The notes: generated from the sequence alone by a model not told the origin. A stretch of DNA of 64,000 nt from Chaetoderma sp. LZ-2023a (GCA_034401795.1 CM067370.1:105255387-105319386); one strand, 5' to 3'. Positions 22,615 to 32,674 are shown, counted from the stretch's first letter. Program-made: numbers and translations.

Positions 22615-22905
22615 CATCTCTAGCTAAACTCCACCCACGCTGTGCACTTGTTGGGATCAATCGATCCCCTGCACTCTGAATGTCTGTCTCCAGAAAACTA
22701 TACAGGTAAGCTGTTGAATATCTGGAAACTAATTTGAATGGGTGCATGTTTATTTAATAGTAAAGACATACAATTTGTACAACTTGACGGACGATTAAGC
22801 CTTTATAACAGACTAAATCGTGTAATGCTTGATGTCACTAATTATGACATTAGCCTATATTTGATGTAGTTGATTATGACATCATATGGTTGACTGAGAA
22901 ACTGG
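22615..22905. repeat. MITE of the GGACCTTTCC type, decayed
   Basis: It contains the family interior 'TCTAGCTAAACTCCACCCAC', 'GTTGGGATCAATCGATCCCC' and 'AGCTGTTGAATATCTGGAAA', followed by 'TTGATTATGACATCATATG'. The terminal GGACCTTTCC is lost. Confidence 0.6.
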
Positions 22906-23679
22906 ATTCATCAATTATCCAACCGACTCCTAGCTCGGAAGACGTGCCCAGACATAGATTTTCAGTCTGAGAACAGGCCACTGCAGGCTAAATGCCATCC
23001 TAGAACAAGATAAAGATACTACTGTCAGCCATGCTTCCTTGTAATACAGGGAATACAGGGAATCAAATATTAGAACACATTTGCCAGGCCTGTCCTACTT
23101 ACAATGGCACATGCTATTGATCTGTTCTCAAGAATACCTACACCAAGACAAATTGTTGAGCAACAGAGACGACCTGCTATAGGCGGAAAGGTTGAAGGAA
23201 GCAACTCTTCTAACAGGTTAGACGTCAATGTATAGGAAATCGAATGCAGAAAAAGGATGAAAATTGAGGATGCTGTATCAACTGTTGGATCAATTTTAAA
23301 ATGTACATTTCAAAAAGGTATAACTAAGCACAATAACGGTGCCACTAGTGCTGCTAAAATTGGTAATATCTTTTGTAATGAAGTGAATGAATCTGTAAAA
23401 AATTTCCTTTTTAACTATTGAAGAGTTTGGTGACTTCGATAGACTAAACATTTTAGTTGAACGGCATAAGTTACTGTGTCATGTCATCTTAGAATGGCTG
23501 AATGAGTCTTATGCGTGTCAGAGATGTGTTCATGATTGTCATTAGACCATTAGATATTTTTAATTGTAACTCAAACTATGTAAATGTATTATAACGATCT
23601 GCTTTGTTCAAGTAGCTTTTCCTAAGGCATGTCAGGAACTATGGTTTTGATTTGCCTCAAAACGTAACACAGCGCACCA
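22906..23679. other. Intron without recognised gene
   Basis: No coding or repeat signal was recognised. Confidence 0.5.
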
Positions 23680-25320
23680 GTCTGGTCAGTGCTCCATGTA
23701 TGTGGTACTTGATCATCTTGTCTGCTCAGTGATTGATGCACGATGACCTTATCTGTGGCCAATAAATGACACACCTAGTGCTTGATGACCTTAACTGGTC
23801 AGTGACACATCCAATGCATGATGACCTAGTTTGTGGTCAGTCCTCATTACACCTAGTGCTTGGTGATCTAGTGTGTGAGCAGTGCTTGTTACACCTAGTG
23901 CTTGACGACCTAGTTTGTGCTCAGTGCTCGATACACCTAGTGCTTATGACCTAGTTTGTGATCAGTGCTCGATACACATAGTGCTTGATGACCTAGTGTG
24001 TGAGCAGTGCTTGATACACCTAGTGTGTGATGGTTTAGTCTTGTCAGTGCTCAATACACATAGTGCTTGATGACCTAGTTTGTGGTCAGTGCTCGATACA
24101 CCTAGTGCTTGATGACCTAGTTTGTGGTCAGTGCTCGATATACCTAGTGCTTGTGACCTAGTTTGTGATCAGTGTTCGATACACATAGTGCTTGATGACC
24201 TAGTGTGTGAGCAGTGCTTGATACACCTAGTGCGTGATGATCTAGTCTTGTCAGTACTCAATACACCTAGTGCTTGATACACCTAGTGCTTGATGACCTA
24301 GTTTGTGGTCAGTGCTCGATACACCTAGTGCTTGGGACCTAATTTGTGATCAGTGCTCGATACACCTAGTGCTTAGGACCTAGTTTGTGATCAGTTCTCG
24401 ATACACCTAGGGCTTGATGACTTAGTGTGTGAGCAGTGCTTGATACACCTAGTGCTTGATGATCTAGTCTTGTCAGTGCTCAATACACCTAGTGCTTGAT
24501 GATCTAGTGTATGAGCAGTGCTTGATACACCCAGTGCTTGATGACCTAGTTTGTCATTAGTGCTCGATACACCTAGTGCTTGATAACCTAGTGTGTGAGC
24601 AGTGCTTGATACACCTGGTGCTTGATGATCTAGTGTGTGATCAGTGCTCGATACACCTAGTGCGTGATGACCTAGTGGGTGGTCAGCGCCCAATATACTT
24701 AGTGCTTGACCTAGTGGGTGTCAGTGCTCGATACACCTAGTGCGAGATGACCTAGTTTGTGATCAGTGCTCGATAACCTATTGCTTGATAATCTAATCTG
24801 TGGTCAGTGCTCGTTATACCTAGTGCTGTGTGACCTAGTCTCTGGTCAGTGAAGAAAGAGTTAGTGCTTGCTGACCTACTGTGATCAGTACTCGATACAT
24901 CGAGTGCTTGCTGACCTTGTCTGTTGGCAGTGCTGAATATACCTGGTGCTTGACGACCAGGTCTCTGGTTACTGAAGAAAGACCTAGTGCTTGATGATGT
25001 AGGTTGTGTTCAATGCTCAATAGCCTATTGCCTGATGACCTAGTTTGTGGTCAGTGCTCGATACACCTAGTGCTTAATGACGTAGTTTATCATGAGTGCT
25101 CAATGCACCTCGTGCTAGCTGACCTAGTTTGTGGTCAATGTTCAATATGCCGAGTGCTTGATGATCTAGTCTGTGGTGAGTGCTCGATACACCTTTTGTC
25201 TTAGTGCATGATGGCATAGATTGTGGCCACTTCTCAATACACCTTCTGCTTGATGATCTAATTTGTGGTCAGTGCTCAATACACCTAGTACTTGATGACT
25301 TATGGTCTTTGGTCAGTACC
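23680..25320. repeat. Minisatellite, 42 bp unit, about 38 copies
   Basis: The unit reads approximately AGTGCTCGATACACCTAGTG followed by CTTGATGACCTAGTTTGTGG and TC. Units diverge by substitutions and small deletions, and higher-order alternation of TTGTGGTCAG and TGTGAGCAG variants is visible. As 42 is a multiple of three, spurious ORFs on both strands run through it with repeats such as 'HLVLDDLVC'; these are artefacts. There are no spacers as in a CRISPR array. Confidence 0.95.
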
Positions 25321-25334
25321 ATTTGCAGACCAAT

Positions 25335-25500
25335 AGGGGACAATGTTTTAAAATTTATCACTGGAATGACTGTCTCATTAACCCAGACAGTCATTCCACT
25401 GATAGGTTTGCAAAAATTGTCTTATTGGTCTGCAATGGATGATTATTTTCTATGAGAAAGGAGAATTTTCTTTTACCAAATCTGAACATTAAAGTGTTAA
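25335..25500. repeat. Foldback MITE, family B
   Basis: It contains 'AAATTTATCACTGGAATGAC' and 'CCAGACAGTCATTCCACTGA' as opposed arms, with 'CAAAAATTGTCTTATTGGTC' beyond. It sits at the end of the minisatellite. Confidence 0.65.
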
Positions 25501-26599
25501 ACTTGTAGAGGACTGATGAGAGTGTGACAGTGTGCTATTACTTTCACAAGCACAAATCTAATTCAATTATTCTCGATTGTCCAATTTCATCACCTGTTAA
25601 TAGAAGATAATTTATAGTCTTTCAGTAATAAAATCTCTTATCTGAAGTCAATTGTTTTGTGTGGGATATTGTTTCCTTCTCAATCTGTTATCAAATTCAT
25701 ACGCTGTCCTGCTATTTATAGAATTGTAAAGATTTCTCAAAATTGAATAATTTATTACTAACTCGGAGTTTTCCTTATAATGAGTTGGGATATCGTGAAT
25801 TATATTTATTGTTAATAAGAATCTTGCAAAGCAATAGGAGCAAATTTGTAATGTCACAGTTGATGAAGATAGACGGCTAGTCTTGCAGCTGATACATAAA
25901 ATTGTGGCACAATAAATTCATAAATTTGTGGCACTAAAGATAAGAAGCCATCATTTATTCTCCATAATCCAGAAAAAATAGTTCCCAATTGACTGAATTG
26001 CTACTTGTTAAGCTTGCATTCAATCTCCGGATAATGAGGTTAGTGATACGCTGAGGTGATTCCTTTATTCAATGCTAGATTAGCTATAGCATTGCCTCGA
26101 TGAAGCGCTTGATACAGGAGTAACTGTTTCAAACTGTTTCATCCTCGGTACTACTGACATGATTGACTCCCTGGGGCTATTGGCATGATGGGAGGGGCAT
26201 AACTGGTTTACCAACAAGCTATTTCCATTTCACTCTTGTCTTTATCCCTGGTTTCCAGCTGTCCCTATGTGCAACACGTGATTCTTGCTTTTGTCTCTGG
26301 ACCACGTACATGTAGTTCATAGTCTTCCTTGTTAGTTTGACTTAGGAAGTAAAACAAGCTATTGCGATACCATCTATATCATCCCACGGAGCAATGGTGG
26401 CGGCGGCAACATCGTCATCCAATTTACATTTTGCTCAACTTAGAGGTTCATATTTCGTGTTATGTAAATCATACTGAACCCAAACTTGGACACATGCTTA
26501 CTTGTGATTCTAAACAGAGGTTGACACAATTACCATAGCATCAAAATTTCCCAGAGCAGGGTCACTGATAACAGTTTTGATCAGCGTAATAGTATGTAT
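25501..26599. other. Intron without recognised gene
   Basis: No gene was recognised. The sequence is AT-rich until base composition changes at about 26600. Confidence 0.5.
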
Positions 26600-26614
26600 A
26601 TTAAGGTATGTATA

Positions 26615-26800
26615 TTATATCAGAACAGAGGGTGGTGGTAGCTGTGGATCGCCGATCGGCGGCTACAGGAGGGAGGTGGGCCCACGAGGTGGTGGGAGCC
26701 AACTGTTGTAGACTGTTTTATATCGGTGGTAGCTGCGGATTGCCGATCGGCAGCTACAGAAGGGAGGTGGGCTATCAGAACAGAGGGACGGCTGGCTGCG
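26615..26800. repeat. Imperfect direct repeats (~50 bp)
   Basis: A segment with 'GGTGGTAGCTG.GGAT.GCC' and 'GATCGGC.GCTACAG' then 'GGGAGGTGGGC' occurs at about 26632-26681 and again at 26724-26773. 'TATCAGAACAGAGGG' occurs at about 26618 and 26775. ORFs in three frames cross this region; none is convincing. It marks the left part of the virus-like block. Confidence 0.75.
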
Positions 26801-27351
26801 ATGTGTTTCACAACGTAGGACCCACCGGGGGGTCCCAGTGGGGCCCCCATCCATTGTTCAGACCATGCCAGGCAAATACAAAACTTCCATTTAGACCTAT
26901 GACATCATAAATTTATTCACGCCAGGCAAGTACAAAGCTTCTACTACAAACTGTACTAAACTACAGGTTTACTCAGAAGGTTCCAAACCATGGATATACG
27001 CAATCACAATAAGTTCACATATGAGGTGTATTACAACGTAGGGCCCACCAGGACCCCTCACAGCGAGCCACACATTCCAGCACCATACAGGAAGCCCAAA
27101 GCAGAGACACGCCTGCACCCATACAGGAAGCCCAAAGCAGATACACCTGCACAAGAATCTCACAGATGAGGCGCTCGACCTCATCTTCGTCTGCCTCATT
27201 GATGATATTACTCTAAAATAAAAAATCTAGCAACACATTTATTTTGGTTCGATAGCGTCATCCATATTGATACTGTGGATCGTTAGCAGATGATCTAAAT
27301 ACTGTTTTGGTTCTGTCATTGCCATTGCTGTCAGTGGATAGCATCTGACCC
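26800..27351. other. Left part of the block, no supported gene
   Basis: A second imperfect repeat is seen: 'ACAACGTAGGACCCACCGGG' near 26811 and 'ACAACGTAGGGCCCACCAGG' near 27034. Plus-strand reading of 27000-27150 is proline-rich ('PAPYRKPKAETRLHPYRKPK'), based on a 27 bp duplication (ATACAGGAAGCCCAAAGCAG, twice). It may be part of a lost gene, but no start or stable frame was found. Confidence 0.4.
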
Positions 27352-27555
27352 CTAACTCGACGCCTGGGGGGTGGGGTTTCGGGCGAGTACCTCGTCTAAT
27401 ACTATTGCGAATGATAGGTCAGGAGAAGCTCTCCAGAACTCAAGTGATTTTTTTGCATAGTCGCTCAGGTCATGTAATGATCTTGTCACTTTTTCCCGCC
27501 GTGCCACACAGCCTACACCATGCATGTAACTCCATAGTTCTTCGGGGTAACCCAT
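27352..27555 (-). CDS. Hypothetical protein, 67 aa
   Basis: A small minus-strand ORF beginning MGYPEELWSYMHGVGCVARR with a charged middle and no membrane segment or known motif. It is the leftmost plausible gene of the virus-like block and has the same strand as the next two genes. Support is limited to its length, its composition and its context; it could be a chance frame. Confidence 0.3.
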   Translation of the reverse strand: MGYPEELWSYMHGVGCVARREKVTRSLHDLSDYAKKSLEFWRASPDLSFAIVLDEVLARNPTPQASS

Positions 27556-27669
27556 GATTGAGTTTCAGATTCAGTTACCTTGATTGATTGAGAGATTCTG
27601 TTACCTATACAGTTGTGTTTCTCTAATAGGGCACCACCTGGTGGTGGGAGCCCGTTCTAAAACACTTAT

Positions 27670-27775
27670 TAACTACTGATGATAATGATAGACATAATGC
27701 TGATGATGATGATAAACATAATGCTGATGATGATGATAGACATAATGCTGATGATGATGATAGACCTAATATTGG
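27670..27775. repeat. Tandem repeat, 24 bp unit, about 4 copies
   Basis: The unit is TGATGATGATGATAGACATA followed by ATGC. The minus-strand reading gives an 8-residue repeat 'LSSSSALC', which explains the ORF at 27623-27847; that ORF is not taken as a gene. Confidence 0.9.
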
Positions 27776-27827
27776 ATCACAAATACATGCCCACCCAGCC
27801 TCATGTCTCCATATCAAACAAACTGAA

Positions 27828-28226
27828 TCAAACAAATATGAAGTCATGACCAGTGTGACATCGGCATGAGGGGATTACCCACAGACCCTTCCAGCTGCCT
27901 TGGCAATGCTCACTTGGCAGAATGCCAAAGTGCCTACCATCTGTACCATGGCAGACTCTGGCATGTTCACAGGTGACACAGAGGATCTGGTGTTGTAGCG
28001 AGAACCGCAGCCGCAGACAACCATGTCCACACCTTTCTACACCATAGAAGTGGCAGACAGACTCAATTTCCTCACGTGGGTGAAATCGGTCGTAGATATT
28101 TTTCCGCAGATCGTCGTGGAAGGGATTGGACTGGGGCTCGTCTCGGAAGTGGGCCCACTTGGCATCTAATATCATGGCTGTCTGTGAGGCAGCCACCACA
28201 GGTATGAGCAGTAGTATAACCAGCAT
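27828..28226 (-). CDS. Predicted secreted or membrane-anchored Cys/His-rich protein
   Basis: A 132-residue ORF on the minus strand. It begins MLVILLLIPVVAASQ, a good signal peptide with cleavage likely after VAAS. The mature part has 'ILDAKWAHFRDEPQSNPFHD' and a dense Cys/His region (about residues 58-95: C-H, C-G-H-G-C, C-V-T-C, C-H) that could bind metal or form disulfides. The last 30 residues may be out of the original frame. It is the second minus-strand gene of the block, about 130 bp downstream of the larger gene 28359-29215. No family was recognised. A secreted or envelope-associated role is only inference. Confidence 0.45.
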   Translation of the reverse strand: MLVILLLIPVVAASQTAMILDAKWAHFRDEPQSNPFHDDLRKNIYDRFHPREEIESVCHFYGVERCGHGCLRLRFSLQHQILCVTCEHARVCHGTDGRHFGILPSEHCQGSWKGLWVIPSCRCHTGHDFIFV

Positions 28227-28358
28227 CCTATATATGGAGGGTTAAACTGAACCAGGTGAACCCCTCGAGAAATATCTGTGTCATATCGAGCCCTGTGCTG
28301 TCTTCGATGCCGATCGTCATGCCTTCATGCTTTCAGGGGCAGGTCTTAGCTGCTTCAC

Positions 28359-29210
28359 TTACCACCAGCTAGAAGCCGCAGGTCTAGCACAATATGGGTT
28401 GTTTGCGGACTTGTGAGCCCGACACGCTTGAGCAGCTTCACTGAGCCCTTCACGTTCGAGGAGTGCGACACCCTCTATCTGCAGGATGCCATCCTGAATA
28501 TTGATGGCTTCCTCTGGTCCATCAAAGGGGTGATGCAGCAGGAGCTTTCCTCCAGTGACCCCAATTCTATAACCCACTGCAACTAGGGTTGAGCCGTGTC
28601 CTATATAGGTCAGGAAAGATGGCCCCCGGTTATAAAGCTTCCGGACCATGCCATCTTTCTTCACAATGGGGGAGAGTGGGGTGACCTCCAGGTCAATAAT
28701 AGCTGGAGGCCTATATAGTGGCACCCACGTTTGCCAGTTACCACCAGGTCCAGTGCAATACCACACCGCATTCTTTTCGAAGACTACCTGCAGCTGTTTC
28801 GCCAGGGCCAACACCACACCATCATTTGACATCGGTGGGGCATGCTTCACAGTCAGCTCTAAGACATGAAAGCTGAGGTCAGCATCCAAGGTGTTAACAT
28901 CCTCAACCGTGTCTAGTGACTGCTCTATCAGGGGGTGGAGGATGAACTTATTCTTCGGGAAGTCATGGCGGAACACTATTTTGTCTCCATCCCTCTCTCG
29001 ACCCAGACGTTCCTTCGAGACATCCTTTAGGTCAGTGAGCAGCTCTACACCATCTCCACCGACGGGATGGAGGGAGAATGTCTTGAGTCTGCTCCATATT
29101 GGAGGACGAACAACCTGCCATCGCTTTCCTTGACCTTGACGGCATCAACGTTGTACATGTCCACGAGATCAGCTAGACTGGTTGAGTGAGAAAATATGGG
29201 CTCCATTGTG

Positions 29211-29215
<5 letters not shown>
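28359..29215 (-). pseudogene. Virus-like block gene, about 290 aa, one frameshift
   Basis: The minus strand encodes a protein starting MEPIFSHSTSLADLVDMYNV (start near 29212). The frame is lost near 29046 and resumes in another frame, running to a stop at 28359. The long second part includes 'FILHPLIEQSLDTVEDVNTL', 'VWYCTGPGGNWQTWVPLYRP' and 'GKLLLHHPFDGPEEAINIQD', which look like beta-strand-rich globular sequence. The coding nature is supported by continuity across the frameshift: both sides read cleanly and there are no stops in over 200 codons. No known fold was identified; a capsid or minor structural protein is possible but unproven. It is divergent from the plus-strand genes that start at 29288, so a bidirectional promoter would lie between 29215 and 29288. 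Confidence 0.55.

Positions 29216-29254
<39 letters not shown>
29214..29254. repeat. (TA)n microsatellite
   Basis: About 20 TA dinucleotides lie between the divergent minus gene (start near 29212) and plus gene (start 29288). It may have expanded from an AT-rich divergent promoter. ORFs reading IYIYIY through it are artefacts. Confidence 0.95.
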
Positions 29255-29257
<3 letters not shown>

Positions 29258-29287
29258 TTTAAACGGAGTGTATATATATTTATAGCC

Positions 29288-29671
29288 ATGCCGATTGTCC
29301 AATTGCTACTCCAAAAAGGGGAGAATGTCATCAGACCATCTCTAGTTGGTAGACATGCTGTTCGGTATCGCATTGAATGGGTTCTCTTCAAGGTAGCTCA
29401 GCATTCCACCACATACGTACATGCCAATGTGTTACATCTGCCACCTGGAATTACCTACCACAGTTCACTGACTGAAGTAGGGTTAGACGTGATAGAATAT
29501 CTGCCAGGAGCCAGCAGCAAAATGTGGAAAGCGATCAGCCCCAACAGGTTCACCCACATTAATCACATGTATGACAGCTCGACCATTAGTTTATATGGAA
29601 GCATGGATGGTCTGTCAGATGCCCAATTAGAGTTTATGCCGCTGCTACATATTTACCTATCATCATCATGA
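29288..29671 (+). CDS. Hypothetical protein, 127 aa, beta-rich
   Basis: The start is taken at ATG 29288 (after the TA repeat), giving MPIVQLLLQKGENVIRPSLV and continuing 'HAVRYRIEWVLFKVAQHSTT', 'NVLHLPPGITYHSSLTEVGL' and 'DSSTISLYGSMDGLSDAQLE'. Alternating hydrophobic residues suggest a compact beta fold, reminiscent of small single jelly-roll virion proteins, but I cannot assign one. The stop overlaps the next gene's start by 4 bp (ATGA). Frames stay open for 127 codons, so this is one of the few apparently unbroken genes in the block. It is the first gene of the rightward series. Confidence 0.5.
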   Translation: MPIVQLLLQKGENVIRPSLVGRHAVRYRIEWVLFKVAQHSTTYVHANVLHLPPGITYHSSLTEVGLDVIEYLPGASSKMWKAISPNRFTHINHMYDSSTISLYGSMDGLSDAQLEFMPLLHIYLSSS

Positions 29672-30165
29672 CGATGACGATATCATATCAGACCTATCAG
29701 GCATTCGCCAAGTTGTGGAAAAGGGAGATAGAGGAGCCACACACTTTCTCCGGGATGGCAGATATAGCGGTACAGGAAATGCGCTGTCGACAAGAAGGCG
29801 AGCGACTGCAGCAGGTGAGCTGGTATGAACAGAATGCTAGAGAGGCAAGGAGACGAAGGGACTACAACTCTGTCCAAGAATGGGAGAGCCTCATCCAGGA
29901 AGAGGAGGGTGTTGTAGGGCCAAACTTATATGATTACTTGGATGATGAGTGTGATGAGTCTGTAGAAGTCTTGCGGTGGGAAGAGGAGAAGTATAAATCC
30001 AAAAAATTCCACCAACGACGGGTGTACTATCAGAGTGACAAGATGAAGTTCCAGATGTCACGGCAGCGAAAGCAACTGGCACCTGACATTATGCTAGATG
30101 AGGGGTGTTTGAGGGAGGTATGTCTCCACACCAACAAGCTTGTTTGGTTCGGCAGGCTCTCCTAG
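29668..30165 (+). CDS. Hypothetical charged helical protein (probably frameshifted at its end)
   Basis: It begins MTMTISYQTYQAFAKLWKRE on an ATGA overlap with the upstream gene. The 165 residues are highly charged and helix-prone: 'REIEEPHTFSGMADIAVQEM', 'YEQNAREARRRRDYNSVQEW' and an acidic stretch 'YDYLDDECDESVEVLRW' followed by basic 'KSKKFHQRRVYYQS'. The last ~20 residues look foreign. In another frame the sequence continues as 'QALLDESHNDSSADPTGDAE' to a TAA at about 30228, just before the next gene, so a frameshift near 30110-30150 is likely. Acidic/basic composition would suit a nucleic-acid-associated or scaffold protein. No family was identified. Confidence 0.5.
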   Translation: MTMTISYQTYQAFAKLWKREIEEPHTFSGMADIAVQEMRCRQEGERLQQVSWYEQNAREARRRRDYNSVQEWESLIQEEEGVVGPNLYDYLDDECDESVEVLRWEEEKYKSKKFHQRRVYYQSDKMKFQMSRQRKQLAPDIMLDEGCLREVCLHTNKLVWFGRLS

Positions 30166-30241
30166 ATGAATCCCATAATGACTCATCAGCAGATCCTACA
30201 GGTGATGCAGAGCTAGCTCGCATTTAAGAACTAGGTATACC

Positions 30242-30637
30242 ATGGCTAAATCGGAGTGGCGAAAGCAGCCTGAACTATATCCCACCCTGGCAGCTGAGGA
30301 GGGTGGTACAGTCAACGGCGGGCGATATAAAACAGCCTCCAATAATCTAGCACGCATAACCACAGCTGCGGGTGTGATTGGAGCCAGTGCTGGTGTGGCC
30401 GCCATTTCCACCCTCGCTACAGTGGTGGGTGTTTTCGTCGCTATCCTGCTGTGTGGTGTGACACTTTCCGCTACTGTCCTGGCCACCGGCTTGGGGGTTG
30501 GACAGTATCAGATCACCAGGAAGCTGGAGACGCATGGTAAGTATGTAACACTGGCAAATAGCAGCCTACGGACTATCGACGAGTCTGTCAGCAAAGCTCT
30601 CGAGGATGGGCAGGTCAGTGATACCACCATATATTGA
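30242..30637 (+). CDS. Predicted membrane protein, 131 aa, truncated by a stop
   Basis: It begins MAKSEWRKQPELYPTLAAEE. Two hydrophobic helices follow at about residues 38-60 and 62-86 ('AGVIGASAGVAAISTLATVV' and 'AILLCGVTLSATVLATGLGV'), a helical-hairpin membrane topology. Then comes a soluble coil 'KYVTLANSSLRTIDESVSKA' and 'LEDGQVSDTTIY'. After the TGA the same frame stays open for about 35 more codons to 30746 and looks coding ('RQQYLKGSSGWVDMEELKNE'), so the TGA is probably a mutation or readthrough site. I have an impression, from memory only, that the 'SKALEDGQVSD' type of tail occurs in unannotated cnidarian and mollusc proteins. Confidence 0.55.
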   Translation: MAKSEWRKQPELYPTLAAEEGGTVNGGRYKTASNNLARITTAAGVIGASAGVAAISTLATVVGVFVAILLCGVTLSATVLATGLGVGQYQITRKLETHGKYVTLANSSLRTIDESVSKALEDGQVSDTTIY

Positions 30638-30811
30638 CGCTCCAAACCCTGTACTGCACAGAAACCTAAAGTGCGCCAGCAATACCTCAAAGGCTCCAGC
30701 GGGTGGGTGGACATGGAGGAGTTAAAAAATGAGATGCTGCGGTAGGGCCGCATTGAAGATCTCTGGTGTCAAATAGTATGTTGCGTCCGTGGCTGGAACA
30801 GCAGCTTTAAG

Positions 30812-32117
30812 ATGACTGCTATAGATGGCCTTCCCGACGAACCTCACAACCAGACCCTCCTGGGTACACTCTGGACCCGCTCGAGAGCTGAAATACGTGG
30901 TTGCCTGGATGACATATCGGACCTAATCCCGATCTCCATTACGGTCGACGTGCGGTCCCGCATCAGCTTCTTCAATCTGGGACCACTGATCAACCTCGCA
31001 ATCACCATCAAGGATGCGAAGAAAGCTCTTAGCTGGATGGCAGGCCCGAATCTCGTTCTGGAACCAACAGCTGAACTTTGCCATGTGGTGTGCCACAGCA
31101 GGATGCGGCATCGGTGCGGGTTTGCTGCACTCCTATTCTGGTACCCCCGAAGCTGTGCTCATTGCCAGCTGTCTCAGATTCCATGTGTACTACACAGTGA
31201 GATGAATCCTCCATGAGCTGGGCGCAAGCCTGCCTGATATGAAATTATTTTGATCCGCAGCCTGTCGGCACCGCTAGCTACAGCCTCTCAGCAGCCAGTA
31301 GACTCGAGCGAGAGTTCAATGCCCACTCAGACTATCGTTTCCATGGTGGAGACAACAGTGGTCTAGGCGTTATGTGTGGCAACCCGAGACGAGACGACTC
31401 AGGCTTCCCCTATCAAACACCCCAACAAAATCGGCTGTCGGAAGACAGCGACGTTCTTATTCGATCCAGACTCGGAGCCCGGGGCACTGATGCAGAATAC
31501 GCATACCACCGGAATCAGGCAGGACCATCCAGAGGCGGGGAAAAACATTGTCCCACACACAAGCTCATGGCTCACACCAGCAGGGATTGTTCAAATCAAC
31601 CAGTCCTTAGAAGCATTATGTTATTGTCTCCTGACAGCCCAGACCAAGCTGCGCTATTCCATAGATGGGGTGAGTGGAAAAGAGGTGCAGGCCATGGTCA
31701 GAAGCCTTGTTGAGGACATGATCATTGTTGCAGATCCCAGTAGCCTCATTGCCAAGTTCCAGCAAACCTTACAGAAGGCTGTCGCAAGCTCGACTATATC
31801 GCCACACCTATGACCTTCTGAGCAATATGATCGTGAACGTTGAGGGTCTGAAGATTAGGGGCTACAATAGCACGATAGTCGAGGGGAATTCCCCAGGTAT
31901 GCACTTTGGGTTTAACACTGACATCAATTCGGCCGCGCATGTCGTCCCGATGCCCATGACACCTAGGTCCCTATGGTCTCCTACGAGGGCAAGTGCTACC
32001 GTCATTCCAACTGTCATTCCGACCACTGGAACAGTAGGAGTGCTGGACGACAAACGGCGACCCGTGCTGACACCCACCACCCCGCCCAGCAGTGCTAGCA
32101 GGATGATAGCCCTATGA
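30812..32117 (+). pseudogene. Large virus-like block protein (at least 3 frameshifts)
   Basis: This is probably one gene split into frames. Frame 2 runs from 30812 (MTAIDGLPDEPHNQ), then frame 3 contains 'QQLNFAMWCATAGCGIGAGL' and 'ASCLRFHVYYTVRRILHELG' (about 31050-31230). After stops, 31376-31813 contains 'TPAGIVQINQSLEALCYCLL', and a third frame carries 'NMIVNVEGLKIRGYNSTIVE' and 'GMHFGFNTDINSAA' up to 32117, ending in a Pro/Thr-rich tail. The reconstructed length would be over 400 residues, the biggest in the block. The segments look like one conserved globular protein; I have an uncertain impression of similar unannotated proteins in cnidarians. Its size and position make it a candidate major virion protein, but no fold was recognised. 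I did not join the frames. Confidence 0.5.
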
Positions 32118-32230
32118 GTAGTGTCAGGTCTGGCTATTGCTGTGCTTATCACCAGTCTTCTCCACCATGAGTAGATCCTGCTCGTAGAGCAATAGATCAC
32201 CCTGACGCTCTTCCGGTGCGGGAGTCATGG
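31900..32230 (-). other. Possible antisense membrane-protein ORF, uncertain
   Basis: On the minus strand an ORF starts at 32228 (MTPAPEERQGDLLLYEQDLL) and stops after about 37 codons. Another frame continues with a hydrophobic stretch 'AIILLALLGGVVGVSTG' and 'VGMTVGMTVALALVG'. It overlaps the Pro/Thr-rich tail of the plus-strand gene. Either strand could be the real gene in 31.95-32.1 kb; both are reported. Confidence 0.3.
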
Positions 32231-32365
32231 CAAATGAGGTTGCCTGAAATAGCTTGGCCTGGCAGACAGCCCCCAAACACGCTGTCAGCATACACACCCA
32301 AGGACTACGGTTCGGTGGTACAGCCTTTTTCCTGCTTGTAATAGTGCAGAGCCTTGTTCAACTCA

Positions 32366-32640
32366 AGAGTCGGGGGATGCCATGGATGCCTGCAACTGCT
32401 GGAACATGTCCGATAGATACTCCCGATCCTTGTAGCATCCCTTAGTACACAGGAGCTGCTCTACAATACTGCCTCCCATAATGAGGTATTCGACGAAGCA
32501 GATCTGCCCCTTACCAAATCCTAGGTAGCGTTTCACATCTGTCAGCTCTGCTAACTCGGCGTTAGAGAGCCGGGCGAGCTCATCTGATGACTTCTTCTTA
32601 TAGTCGGCAGTTCGGTGCAGACAACATCATAGTACCTAGT
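32366..32640 (-). pseudogene. Hypothetical helical protein, minus strand, no start codon
   Basis: A minus-strand frame open for about 85 codons, ending at a TGA near 32366 and bounded upstream by a TGA near 32636, without an ATG at its beginning. It reads 'DELARLSNAELAELTDVKRY', then 'LGFGKGQICFVEYLIMGGSI' and 'CYKDREYLSDMFQQLQASMA'. The amphipathic helices and absence of low complexity suggest real former coding sequence. The upstream part must be missing or out of frame. No family was recognised. Confidence 0.4.
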
Positions 32641-32674
32641 ACATAGTACTAGTAGGTCCATGGTTTAAGCCGCT

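Noticed and set aside
23680-25320. Repeat array that might be read as CRISPR-like or as a repeat protein gene
   Set aside because: The units abut directly without unique spacers, and the ORFs on both strands arise only because the unit is 42 bp long.
26608-26910. 100-residue plus-strand ORF with a repeated GGSCGLPIGSYRREVGYQNRG-like segment
   Set aside because: It lies in an imperfect DNA repeat that is open in several frames on both strands; no frame is favoured.
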